Source: an uncultured Prevotella sp. | Lineage (GTDB): Bacteria > Bacteroidota > Bacteroidia > Bacteroidales > Bacteroidaceae | DNA length: 64,000 nucleotides | Reading direction: 5' to 3' | NCBI GenBank assembly: GCA_944320235.1 | Contig: CALUGQ010000012.1 | Location: 1-64,000, forward strand | Made by a program: the position numbers and the translations under genes | Shown: one piece after another, positions 9,185 to 16,352 of the stretch | How the letters are laid out: every line of letters starts with the position of its first letter | Position numbering within the stretch: the stretch's first letter is position 1 | The notes under the pieces: generated by a model | Databases searched by the model: none | What the model was told of the DNA's origin: nothing | The model's input: the letters and a program-made list of their open reading frames with translations, nothing else

Positions 9185-9300
9185 TGGGCCGTTTGCCGTC
9201 GTTATAGAGGCCGTTCGGGCGCGCAGGGCGGCCTGTTTCGTGGCGCGAAATGCCCCTGTGGCGCAACTGCCTGGGTGGCAGCCGCTTGCGCAAACAGGCA
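9185..9300. repeat. Degenerate palindrome-rich intergenic element
   Basis: The interval holds GGGCCGTTTGCCG, GGCCTGTTTCG and GCGCAACTGCCTGGGTGGCAGCCGC. These recall the modules of the better-preserved elements at 14.0, 17.4, 23.7 and 29.5 kb. It is decayed and its edges are uncertain. The rest of the gap from about 8992 to 9420 shows nothing else I can support. Confidence 0.35.
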
Positions 9301-9426
9301 GGGGCGGGCTCCGCATGGCGAATTTTGTTTACATAATTGCGGCTGCGCCCTTGTCCGCGTTGCGCCGTTCGCGGCCCCGGCTGCGCCACGGCCTGGCGGA
9401 ACGCGGCAAATTTAGGCTGCCTGCGC

Positions 9427-9457
9427 TTGCGTAGTTGGAAGAAAAAGCATATCTTTG
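9427..9457 (+). promoter_or_regulatory. Promoter of pssA
   Basis: TTG (9427-9429), a 20-nt spacer and TATCTTTG (9450-9457) match the Bacteroidota promoter. The -7 box runs into the first 66-bp repeat unit. Later units have CTTTG but lack the TA, so only the first should initiate transcription. Confidence 0.65.
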
Positions 9458-9604
9458 CATAACCCAAGCTGCGCTCGGGAAATTGAAAGCAGGCTTTCTT
9501 TCCGCTCGCTGGCATTGGCTTTGCATAACCCAAGCTGCGCTCGGCAATCCGTGAGCAAGCTCACATTGCCCTCGCTGGCATCGGCTTTGCATAACCCAAG
9601 CTGC
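9453..9604 (+). repeat. 66-bp tandem hairpin array upstream of pssA (2.3 units)
   Basis: Units start at 9453, 9519 and 9585 with CTTTGCATAACCCAAGCTGC; the first two are full 66-bp units and the third stops after 20 bp. Each full unit holds an inverted repeat. In unit 1, GGAAA and GAAAGC pair with GCTTTC and TTTCC. In unit 2, GGCAAT and GTGAGC pair with GCTCAC and ATTGCC. The arms thus differ between units but remain paired. The array should be transcribed as the pssA 5' leader. The same architecture occurs before sdaA. Confidence 0.9.
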
Positions 9605-9631
9605 AACAAGAACCGACAAACAAAAACGATA

Positions 9632-10342
9632 ATGGCAAACGCACTGACACGAAACATACCCAACGCCATCACCTGCTGCAACCTTGTCAGCGGCTGCGTG
9701 GCCACTTACTTCGCCTTCGACGGACTGTACCGGGCGGCGTTCCTGTTCATTGTAATCGGCGCCGTGTTCGACTTTTTCGACGGCATGAGCGCCCGCCTGC
9801 TGGGCGTGTCGTCGCCCATAGGCAAGGAGCTTGACTCACTGGCCGACGATGTCACCTTCGGCGTGGCCCCCTCGGCCATGATCTTCACGCTGCTCTCCAC
9901 GGCCGCGTGGCCCGCCTCGTGGGGCGCGGTGGGCGGAGTGCTGCCCTACGCCGCCTTCATCATGGCCGCCTTCTCGGCCTTGAGGCTGGCCAAGTTCAAC
10001 CTCGACGAGCGGCAGTCTACATCGTTCATCGGCCTGCCCACGCCTGCCAACACGCTCTTCTGGGCGTCGCTCATCGTCGGCGCGGGCGACTGGCTGGCCT
10101 CGTCGCCTTGGGGCGCGCTCGCCGTGGTGGCCATGATGCTTGCCAGCTGCTGGCTGCTGGTGTCGGAGATTCCCATGTTCGCCCTCAAGTTCAAGACCTG
10201 GGGCTGGCGCGGCAACGAGGTGAAGTACGTCTTCGCCGCCTCGTCCGTGGCCATCATACTGCTGCTTGGCTTCATCGGCGTGGCCGTGGCCATAGCCTGG
10301 TACCTGCTCCTCTCGGCCTTCACCCAACGCCGCAAGGCATAA
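9632..10342 (+). CDS. pssA: CDP-diacylglycerol--serine O-phosphatidyltransferase
   Basis: A 236-residue integral membrane CDP-alcohol phosphatidyltransferase that makes phosphatidylserine, the precursor of phosphatidylethanolamine, from CDP-diacylglycerol and L-serine. The signature DFFDGMSARLLG, followed by SPIGKELDSLADDVTFG, supplies the metal-binding aspartates of the family (D-x2-DG-x2-AR-xn-G-x3-D-x3-D). Several hydrophobic helices follow. The ATG at 9632 (MANALTRNIPNAITC) is chosen; the open frame upstream is the repeat array. It is followed after 15 nt by the DUF4834 gene. Confidence 0.93.
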   Translation: MANALTRNIPNAITCCNLVSGCVATYFAFDGLYRAAFLFIVIGAVFDFFDGMSARLLGVSSPIGKELDSLADDVTFGVAPSAMIFTLLSTAAWPASWGAVGGVLPYAAFIMAAFSALRLAKFNLDERQSTSFIGLPTPANTLFWASLIVGAGDWLASSPWGALAVVAMMLASCWLLVSEIPMFALKFKTWGWRGNEVKYVFAASSVAIILLLGFIGVAVAIAWYLLLSAFTQRRKA

Positions 10343-10357
10343 GCAGCGCGCAGGCCT

Positions 10358-10666
10358 ATGTTCCACTTCCTGGCTTTCATGCTCCTGTTCTTCCTCGTGG
10401 CAGTGCTCGTGGCCATAGGCATGGCCGTGTGGGCGCTGCGCCGTGGCATCGGCATGTTCCGCTCGGCAGCGCGCAAGGCCACCGGCGGCGAAGGCCGTGG
10501 GGCCCGCGCCCGCGGCTCCGCCGCCGGCGGCACGGGTTCCGCCAGGCGCAGGGCGCAGGCACCGCCGGGCGTGACAATCATCGACACGCGCGACCGCGCC
10601 ACGGCCAGCCGCCGCATATTTGCCGACGACGAGGGCGAATATGTTGACTATGAGGAGGTGAAATGA
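10358..10666 (+). CDS. DUF4834 family small membrane protein
   Basis: A 102-residue protein with one N-terminal membrane helix (about residues 3-25), an Arg/Gly/Ala-rich linker and the conserved C-terminal tail EGEYVDYEEVK, the signature I associate with DUF4834 of Bacteroidota. Function is unknown. It lies 15 nt after pssA and probably shares its transcript. A strong hairpin follows it. Confidence 0.8.
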   Translation: MFHFLAFMLLFFLVAVLVAIGMAVWALRRGIGMFRSAARKATGGEGRGARARGSAAGGTGSARRRAQAPPGVTIIDTRDRATASRRIFADDEGEYVDYEEVK

Positions 10667-10672
10667 CACAAG

Positions 10673-10715
10673 GCAAGCGGCCTGCAACGCCACTGGGGCG
10701 TTGCAGGCCGCTTGC
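10673..10715. terminator. Perfect 19-bp hairpin between convergent genes
   Basis: GCAAGCGGCCTGCAACGCC (10673-10691), a 5-nt loop, then its exact complement (10697-10715). It sits between the DUF4834 gene and the convergent lipoprotein gene and probably ends transcription from both sides. Confidence 0.75.
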
Positions 10716-10740
10716 AATATCACGCTGTATCTAAGCTGCT

Positions 10741-11325
10741 TCAGTTCGTCACGGCCAGCACGCCGAACTCACCCGTGGTCGAGGCGCGGTAGCGCGTGAG
10801 CTTGTTCGTGGCGTCGTCGGCCTGCCCGCCGCTCCTTATCAGCCCGCCGTTGTTCAGGTCGTAAGTGCGGTGGCAGTTGCCGCAGGTGGCCACGCCGCGG
10901 CTGTCGATGTCGAGGGTGCGGTCCACGAGGCCAGTACCCGTGTAGCACACGGGGCATTGCGCGTCGTAGGCGTAGAACACGGGGTTGGTAATGTCGCCGT
11001 TGCCGTAGCCAACGATGATGCCGTTCCTGCGGCCCAGTCGGCGCGAGCGCTGCTGGTCGACGGCGTTGGCGCGCTTCTCCGACGACAGGCCGTGGTTGTT
11101 CTCGAACTCGAAGAACGTTGCGCCCGACCTCTCCGTCTCTGATATATGGCAGAAAACGCCGGGCGACATGGCCGACATGGCCGAGGCCAGCGTGGCATCC
11201 TGGTGCACCGAGTTGTCGAACACGAAGTAGCAAGGCTCGTCGCTGTACTCCTCTTCGGCCTTGGTGCAGCCCGAGAGAGCTGCGGCCACGGCCGCCACGG
11301 CCATTGCGAAGGCTGCCCTGGTCAT
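10741..11325 (-). CDS. Lipoprotein with Rieske-like domain lacking the His ligands
   Basis: A 194-residue predicted lipoprotein: the signal ends in a lipobox (AALSGC, Cys near residue 19). The C-terminal half contains CPVC and, about 25 residues on, CGNCHRTYDLNNGGLIRSG. This resembles a Rieske fold, in which C-x-H and C-x2-H hold a 2Fe-2S cluster, but here the visible ligands are four cysteines, so zinc or another centre is more likely. Its ATG overlaps the argH stop codon (ATGA), and a strong AAAGGAGG sits upstream, unusual in this genome and indicating translational coupling. Function is not assigned; the link to arginine synthesis may be only positional. Confidence 0.65.
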   Translation of the reverse strand: MTRAAFAMAVAAVAAALSGCTKAEEEYSDEPCYFVFDNSVHQDATLASAMSAMSPGVFCHISETERSGATFFEFENNHGLSSEKRANAVDQQRSRRLGRRNGIIVGYGNGDITNPVFYAYDAQCPVCYTGTGLVDRTLDIDSRGVATCGNCHRTYDLNNGGLIRSGGQADDATNKLTRYRASTTGEFGVLAVTN

Positions 11326-12659
11326 TGCAGGAGCCTCCTTTCGGCCTCTGCCGCGCGCTCGAAGTGGAAGCCGGCGAGCGTCTCCTCCATCATGGCCTTC
11401 ACCTTGTCGTTCTGCAGGTTGCCCATGCTGCCCTCGTGCGTGTGGCGGATGTGCTTGTCGGGAACGAACGCCCCGGCCTCTATCTCCAGCCCCACCTTCT
11501 TGTAGGCGTCGCGGAAGGGCATACCGGCGGCGGCCAGGCGGTTCACCTCCTCTACGGAGAACATGGGGTCGTACATCGGGTTGTCGAGTATGTGCTCGTT
11601 CACTTCCATGCGGCTTATGATGTATGCCGCCATCGAGAGGCAGTCTTTCAGCTCTGAGAAGGCGGGCAGGAACATCTCCTTTATCTCCTGCAAGTCGCGG
11701 AAATAGCCCACGGGCAGGTTGTTCATCACCAGCGTTATCTGCTGCGGCAGGGCCTGCAGCTTGTTGCATTTAGCGCGTATGAGCTCGAACACGTCGGGGT
11801 TTTTCTTGTGCGGCATGATGGAGCTGCCGGTGGTGCACTCCTTGGGCAGGCGCACGAAACCGAAGTTCTGGCTGTTGAACAGGCACGCGTCGAAGGCCAG
11901 CTTCGCCAGCGTTCCGGCCACCGAAGCCATGGCGAAGGCCACGTTGCGCTCCGTCTTGCCGCGCCCCATCTGTGCGTATACCACGTTGTAGTCCATCGAG
12001 TCGAAGCCCAGCAGGCGCGTGGTCATCGTGCGGTCGAGCGGGAACGACGAGCCGTAGCCGGCCGCCGAGCCGAGCGGGTTGCGGTTTGTCATGCGGTAGG
12101 CGGCCTGGAGGAAGAGCGCGTCGTCGGCCAGGCTCTCGGCGTATGCGCCGAACCAGAGGCCGAAGGAGCTGGGCATGGCCACCTGCAGGTGGGTGTATCC
12201 GGGCATGAGCACGTCCTTGCATTGCTCGCTCTTGGCCTGCAGCTCGTCGAAGAGTGCCTTGACCAGGGCCGTGATGTCGGCCAGCTCGTGGCGTGTGAAG
12301 AGCTTGAGGTCCACCAGCACCTGGTCGTTTCGCGACCGCCCGCTGTGTATTTTCTTGCCCACGTCGCCCAGACGGCGCGTCAGCATCAGCTCCACCTGCG
12401 AGTGTACGTCCTCAACTCCTTCTTCTATTGCGAACTTGCCGTCCTCGCAGAGGCGGTATATCTCTTTCAGTTCGGCCAGGAGCCGGGCCAGCTCATCGGC
12501 CTCGAGGAGTCCTATGCTCTGCAGCATGGTGATGTGGGCCATGCTGCCAAGCACGTCGTACTTGGCGAGGTAGAGGTCGAGTTCGCGGTCGCGGCCTACG
12601 GTGAACCGCTCTATCTCCTTGTTCACCTCGTAGTTCTTGTCCCAGAGTTTGTTTGCCAT
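11322..12659 (-). CDS. argH: Argininosuccinate lyase
   Basis: A 445-residue enzyme splitting argininosuccinate into arginine and fumarate, the last step of arginine synthesis. The superfamily signature GSSIMPHKKNPD is present, as are HSGRSRNDQV and the TSQNFGF-like NSQNFGF segment. The start is the ATG at 12659 (MANKLWDKNYEVN); a 16-codon upstream extension is not family-like. The stop overlaps the downstream lipoprotein start by 4 nt. The SRPBCC gene lies 44 nt upstream. Confidence 0.96.
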   Translation of the reverse strand: MANKLWDKNYEVNKEIERFTVGRDRELDLYLAKYDVLGSMAHITMLQSIGLLEADELARLLAELKEIYRLCEDGKFAIEEGVEDVHSQVELMLTRRLGDVGKKIHSGRSRNDQVLVDLKLFTRHELADITALVKALFDELQAKSEQCKDVLMPGYTHLQVAMPSSFGLWFGAYAESLADDALFLQAAYRMTNRNPLGSAAGYGSSFPLDRTMTTRLLGFDSMDYNVVYAQMGRGKTERNVAFAMASVAGTLAKLAFDACLFNSQNFGFVRLPKECTTGSSIMPHKKNPDVFELIRAKCNKLQALPQQITLVMNNLPVGYFRDLQEIKEMFLPAFSELKDCLSMAAYIISRMEVNEHILDNPMYDPMFSVEEVNRLAAAGMPFRDAYKKVGLEIEAGAFVPDKHIRHTHEGSMGNLQNDKVKAMMEETLAGFHFERAAEAERRLLQ

Positions 12660-12703
12660 TGTCGGTTGGTTGTTGCGTTGGTAAATGGTTTTGCGGCCCC
12701 GCC

Positions 12704-13117
12704 TCACTCGTACTTGATGGCGGCCAGTGCGTCGGCTATGCGCTCTATGCCTTCGGTGAGGGGCTTCTGCACCATGCCTTTTATCAGGGGGTTAAGCTCG
12801 GCCTTGATGGTTAGCTTCATCTTCGAGGACGTCTCGGTGACGGGGAGCACCTGTATCCAGAGGTTGAACGGCACGGGCGACTGCTCGGTCTCGAACTTTA
12901 TGCACTTCGGTTCTTCGCGCTCCACGATGCGCAGGCGCACTTCGCCCACCGGCGGTGCGCTGATGGCTATGGTGTCGCGGTCGAAGCGCAGGTCCTTCAG
13001 CTTGTCTTGGGGCAGGCGGTCGCGCACTTTCTCTATGTTCTCCAGGTCGCTCAGCATGGCGTAGACGGCCTGCTGCGGATATGGTATCTGCTTTATGCTG
13101 CTTTCAAACTTGCTCAT
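12704..13117 (-). CDS. SRPBCC-family (START-like) protein
   Basis: A 137-residue protein of the helix-grip START/Bet v1-like superfamily, beginning MSKFESSIKQIPYPQQAVYAM. This opening (sequence bias, then a helix with the LSDLENIEKVRD region) is common in Bacteroidota SRPBCC proteins thought to bind a hydrophobic ligand. The conserved PVPFNLWIQV and C-terminal helix ADALAAIKYE are present. The ATG at 13117 is used because the upstream extension is low-complexity. It lies between pyrE and argH in a probable run; ligand and role are unknown. Confidence 0.8.
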   Translation of the reverse strand: MSKFESSIKQIPYPQQAVYAMLSDLENIEKVRDRLPQDKLKDLRFDRDTIAISAPPVGEVRLRIVEREEPKCIKFETEQSPVPFNLWIQVLPVTETSSKMKLTIKAELNPLIKGMVQKPLTEGIERIADALAAIKYE

Positions 13118-13225
13118 ATTTAGATGTATGAAGAATGGTTGGCGTTGCTGGCCGGTGGGCGCGGCGGCCGTCCGTGGCTGCTCCAGCCCCGGGTTGCGCG
13201 CCGCTCCGCGCCTGCCGCCCACGGT

Positions 13226-13870
13226 TTATTGGTTGTTCCAGTTTGCCGGGTCCTTGCGCCACTCGTGTATCACGTCAACGTCGCCTGGCTTTATGTAGCC
13301 AATCTCAAGCGCGTGCTTCACCACGTGCTCGTAGTCGGTGAGCGTGACGAGCTTCACCCCTGCGGCCTTGAATGCCTCTTCGGCCACGGGGAAGCCGTAT
13401 GTGTATGATGCCACCATGCCTATCACCTCGCAGCCGTTCTTCCTTATGGCCTCTACGGCCTTGAGGCTGCTGCCGCCGGTTGACACGAGGTCTTCGACCA
13501 CGACCACCTTCGAGCCCGGCTCGAGGTTGCCCTCGATGAGGTTTTCAAGCCCGTGGTCCTTTGGCTTGCTGCGCACGTAGGCGAAGGGCAGGCCCAGTTC
13601 GTCGGCCACGAGCGCCCCCTGGGCTATCGCCCCTGTGGCAACGCCGGCTATGGCCTCCACTTCAGGGAAGTTGGCTTGTATGGCATGGCACAGCTCTGTC
13701 TTCACGAAACTGCGCAGGCGGGGGTACGACAGTGTCTTGCGGTTGTCACAATAGAACGGCGACTTCCAGCCCGAAGCCCATGTGAACGGGCTGCTTGGCT
13801 GCAGCTTTATGGCTCTCACCTCGAGCAGCTTGGCCGCGAATGTTGTTTTGATAGGGTCCATCTCTTGCAT
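13226..13870 (-). CDS. pyrE: Orotate phosphoribosyltransferase
   Basis: A 214-residue enzyme of pyrimidine synthesis converting orotate and PRPP to OMP. The N-terminus contains the orotate-loop region FTWASGWKSPFYCDNR. The PRPP-binding motif is VVVVEDLVSTGGSS, and GVATGAIAQGALVADELG is typical. The ATG at 13870 (MQEMDPIK) is chosen because the promoter lies 22 nt upstream; Met4 at 13861 is an alternative. It heads the run pyrE, SRPBCC, argH, lipoprotein. Confidence 0.95.
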   Translation of the reverse strand: MQEMDPIKTTFAAKLLEVRAIKLQPSSPFTWASGWKSPFYCDNRKTLSYPRLRSFVKTELCHAIQANFPEVEAIAGVATGAIAQGALVADELGLPFAYVRSKPKDHGLENLIEGNLEPGSKVVVVEDLVSTGGSSLKAVEAIRKNGCEVIGMVASYTYGFPVAEEAFKAAGVKLVTLTDYEHVVKHALEIGYIKPGDVDVIHEWRKDPANWNNQ

Positions 13871-13892
13871 AGTTTTGTTTATGTTTAGTTTG

Positions 13893-13900
13893 CAAAGGTA
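13893..13900 (-). promoter_or_regulatory. Promoter -7 box of pyrE
   Basis: Minus-strand TACCTTTG, followed by CAAACTAAAC, lies 22 nt before the pyrE ATG. I see no well-spaced -33 TTTG. Confidence 0.6.
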
Positions 13901-14021
13901 GGAAACATTTGGCAAAGTGGCTGCGCCGCGCCGTTAAAAAAGATTATTGCGCGCCTGCCGCGGGGTTGCCTGGCATGGCCCTGCGGCAGGCATGGGCCCG
14001 AATCGGGCCGTCCTGCGCCCT

Positions 14022-14110
14022 GAAACGGGCTGTTTCGGAGTGCAAGACGTGCCGTTTTGCAGGGCAAAACGGCACGTCTTGCTAACTCGTTGGCTGCCAG
14101 GCAGATGCCA
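14022..14110. repeat. Intergenic palindromic element (GCAAAACGGC family), copy 1
   Basis: A short palindrome GAAACGGGCTGTTTC (14022-14036) is followed by a perfect 19-bp stem, GCAAGACGTGCCGTTTTGC (14042-14060), a 3-nt loop and its complement (14064-14082). A flank TTGGCTGCCAGGC follows. It lies downstream of comF and upstream of the pyrE promoter, and may double as a terminator. Confidence 0.75.
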
Positions 14111-14150
14111 GTGCGGCGTGGCAGCGGGCGCAAGCCGCTGCCGCAGGGCC

Positions 14151-14846
14151 TCACTTCGAGAAGCCGAGCGCCATGAAACTTATCCTTATGCCTGGCACAC
14201 GGGCCATGGCCGTGGCGCAGGCTATGGCTGTGGCCCCGGTGGTCACTACGTCGTCGATGAGCAGTACGTGGCGCCCTTCGAGCCGCGAGCTGTCTTTCAG
14301 GCAGAACGCCCCCTCCACGTTGTCGAGCCTTTCCTGGCGGCTAAGCTCCGTCTGGCTGCCACGGTAGAGCGTGCGCACCACCGCCCGCGCCTCAACGGGC
14401 AGGCCCGTGGCCGAGCTTACGCCCCGGGCGATGGCCTCGCTCTGGTTGTAGCCTCGCTCGCGCTGCCGCCTGCGGGCCAGCGGCACAGGCACAGCCACGT
14501 CGATGCCTGCGAGGAATCCGGCTGCGGCAAGCTCCACTGCGGCCTGCCGCCCGAGGGCCACGCCTATGTCGGGCCTGCCGCGGTATTTCAGTGCATAGAT
14601 GAGGCGGCTCGTCTCCGAGCGGGCCTCGTAGTAGAAGAGTGCCGCCGCGCGCTCCACCGCCGCCTGCCCCCAGAAGAGCCGCGCCACGGGGTTGTCGGAC
14701 GGAGTGAGGCAGAAGCCCGTGCGGGGCAGGCGCAGGCAGCACACCGTGCAGACGGCGTGCTCCGTGAGCGAGAGCCGCCCGCCGCACACGGCGCATCGCC
14801 GCGGCGATATGAAGTCGAGCGTCCTACTCCACAGTGTCGTCGCCAT
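14151..14846 (-). CDS. ComF-family phosphoribosyltransferase-like protein
   Basis: A 231-residue protein. The N-terminal zinc ribbon shows CAVCG and CTVCC. The C-terminal type I phosphoribosyltransferase domain has the PRPP loop VLLIDDVVTTGAT and the ERGYNQSEAIA motif. In naturally competent bacteria ComF aids uptake or processing of transforming DNA; in Bacteroidota its role is not established. Its 5' end overlaps the 3' end of recX by 23 nt, so the two genes are tightly coupled. Confidence 0.88.
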   Translation of the reverse strand: MATTLWSRTLDFISPRRCAVCGGRLSLTEHAVCTVCCLRLPRTGFCLTPSDNPVARLFWGQAAVERAAALFYYEARSETSRLIYALKYRGRPDIGVALGRQAAVELAAAGFLAGIDVAVPVPLARRRQRERGYNQSEAIARGVSSATGLPVEARAVVRTLYRGSQTELSRQERLDNVEGAFCLKDSSRLEGRHVLLIDDVVTTGATAIACATAMARVPGIRISFMALGFSK

Positions 14847-15327
14847 CAGCGTCCTCCATGTCGTCGGGTACGTCGATGCACTGCCTTATCAGCCTGTAGT
14901 CGAAGCCTCGGCCCAGGGCGAAGCGCACCAGCTTGCGGTTGTGCTCGCTGCCGTCGGCCGCCTTCAGCGAGCTGCTCCGCGCCTTGAGCAGCGGGCGCAG
15001 CACGGCCAGGTAGTCGGCGTCGGCCACCTCGCCGAGCACGCGCCGCCGCGTGGCCTCGTCGATGTGCTTTGCCCAGAGGCCCTGGTCCACCTTGCGGCGG
15101 CCCCACTTGTTGTACTTTACCTTGTCGCGCACGTAGGCTCGTGCGTATCGCTCGTCGTCTATGAACTTCAGTTCCGCAAGGCGGCCGAGCACCCTTGCGC
15201 GCTCGTCTTCGGCCATTCCCCAGCGGCGCATCTTCTCTTCCATCTCGTAAGAGCAGTGCTCGGCCTGCGAGCACAAGGCCGAGAGGCGCAGCAGGGCTTC
15301 CTTTTCTGATATTTCTTTTTGGGGCAT
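14824..15327 (-). CDS. recX: Regulatory protein RecX
   Basis: A 167-residue helical-repeat protein that inhibits RecA filament growth. The three-helix repeats are seen around CSYEMEEKMRRWG, LAELKFIDDERYARAYVRDK and KWGRRKVDQGLWAKHID, all family-typical. I take MPQKEI (15327) as the start. A Met nine codons upstream lies inside a 9-bp tandem repeat and is less likely. It overlaps comF by 23 nt. Confidence 0.85.
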   Translation of the reverse strand: MPQKEISEKEALLRLSALCSQAEHCSYEMEEKMRRWGMAEDERARVLGRLAELKFIDDERYARAYVRDKVKYNKWGRRKVDQGLWAKHIDEATRRRVLGEVADADYLAVLRPLLKARSSSLKAADGSEHNRKLVRFALGRGFDYRLIRQCIDVPDDMEDADGDDTVE

Positions 15328-15344
15328 ATAGTGGGTGTTTTTAT

Positions 15345-15380
15345 TGGGAGTCATGGGAGTTTTGGGAGTTATGGGAGTGC
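15345..15380. repeat. 9-bp tandem repeat upstream of recX (4 copies)
   Basis: TGGGAGTCA, TGGGAGTTT, TGGGAGTTA and TGGGAGTGC follow each other without a break. On the recX strand the unit reads as variants of ACTCCCAWA. It ends 17 nt before the chosen recX start. Confidence 0.8.
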
Positions 15381-15476
15381 TGGGCGCGGCATCCCGTGGC
15401 GTGAGTGGTGGGTGCGGGCTTGGTGGGCGCGGCCGCCGCCACCTTCAGGCGCAGCTTTTTTTACCTTTTTCCCTTT

Positions 15477-16316
15477 TTACTTTTTTACCTTTAAAAGCCT
15501 TTCCCGTCCGAAGCGGTCGCGGCGCATCTCCGCCGGGCCGAGCCCGGCAGCCGTTAGCATGGCCTGCATCTCGGCGGCAAGCAGCGGGTTGATTTCGAAA
15601 AACAGCTCGCCGCAGGGTTTCAGCGCTGCGGAAGCATAGTCGGCAATGGCGCGGTAGAAGCGCAGCGGGTCATCGTCGGGCACGAAGAGCGCCTCGGCCG
15701 GCTCGTAGGCGAGCACGTTGGGCTCCATGGCGGCGCGCTCGCTCAGGCAGACGTAAGGCGGGTTGCTCACCACCATGTCCCACCGCGCCACGTCGCGGGG
15801 CGGCCGCAGCGCGTCAACGCGGCTGACGCTCACCTCTGCCCCGAGCCGCGCGGCGTTGGCCGAGGCCACGCGCAGCGGCACGTCGGCCACGTCCCACGCC
15901 TCGACGCGCGCCCCGTCAATGTCCAATGCCAGCGTCACGGCAATGCAGCCGCTGCCCGTGCCTATGTCGAGCAGGGCAGGGGCTGCCACTCTGCGCGCCG
16001 CCGCCGACTCCACGGCCCAGGCGCACAGGTCCTCGGTCTCGGGCCGGGGAATGAGCACTCCCGGCTCCACGCAGAACGTGCGGCCGCAGAAGTCGGCCTC
16101 GCCGAGCACATACTGCACCGGCTCGGCCTGCATCAGCCGACGCATTATTTCGCCCAATTCGTGCTGCCGGTCTGCGGATAATTGTGTAACTTTGCCGCAA
16201 TAAACGTCGGCGGCGGTCAGCCCGAAGCGCACGTCGAGCACGTAGCGCACGATGGCGCGGGCCTCGCCCTCGTCATAGACGGCGGCAAGGGGCCGCCAGA
16301 GTTCGTCGTAAGTCAT
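15477..16316 (-). CDS. prmC: Peptide chain release factor N5-glutamine methyltransferase
   Basis: A 279-residue SAM-dependent enzyme that methylates the GGQ glutamine of release factors. The N-terminal helical domain is followed by SAM motif I LLDIGTGSGCIAV and the catalytic SNPPYV. The segment EPVQYVLGEADFCGRTFCV is family-typical. The start is the ATG at 16316, which directly abuts its promoter (TACTTTTG CACC ATG), so the transcript is probably leaderless. It diverges from ribD with only 26 nt between start codons. Confidence 0.94.
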   Translation of the reverse strand: MTYDELWRPLAAVYDEGEARAIVRYVLDVRFGLTAADVYCGKVTQLSADRQHELGEIMRRLMQAEPVQYVLGEADFCGRTFCVEPGVLIPRPETEDLCAWAVESAAARRVAAPALLDIGTGSGCIAVTLALDIDGARVEAWDVADVPLRVASANAARLGAEVSVSRVDALRPPRDVARWDMVVSNPPYVCLSERAAMEPNVLAYEPAEALFVPDDDPLRFYRAIADYASAALKPCGELFFEINPLLAAEMQAMLTAAGLGPAEMRRDRFGRERLLKVKK

Positions 16317-16320
16317 GGTG

Positions 16321-16352
16321 CAAAAGTAACAAAATAAACGATATGAGCCAAA
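16321..16352 (-). promoter_or_regulatory. Promoter of prmC, overlapping the ribD start
   Basis: Minus-strand TTTG (16349-16352), a 20-nt spacer and TACTTTTG (16321-16328). The -33 box lies inside the first codons of ribD. CACC then ATG follows the -7 box, exactly as at mutS2. Confidence 0.7.

Noticed and set aside
9453-9604. A repeated peptide (HNPSCAREIES type) or a CRISPR array
   Set aside because: The units are contiguous with no spacers, so it is not CRISPR. The reading frame is open on both strands and the peptide is not kept in unit 2, whereas the base pairing is.
16317-16342. FMN riboswitch ahead of ribD
   Set aside because: Only 26 nt separate prmC and ribD, too short for the conserved FMN element.
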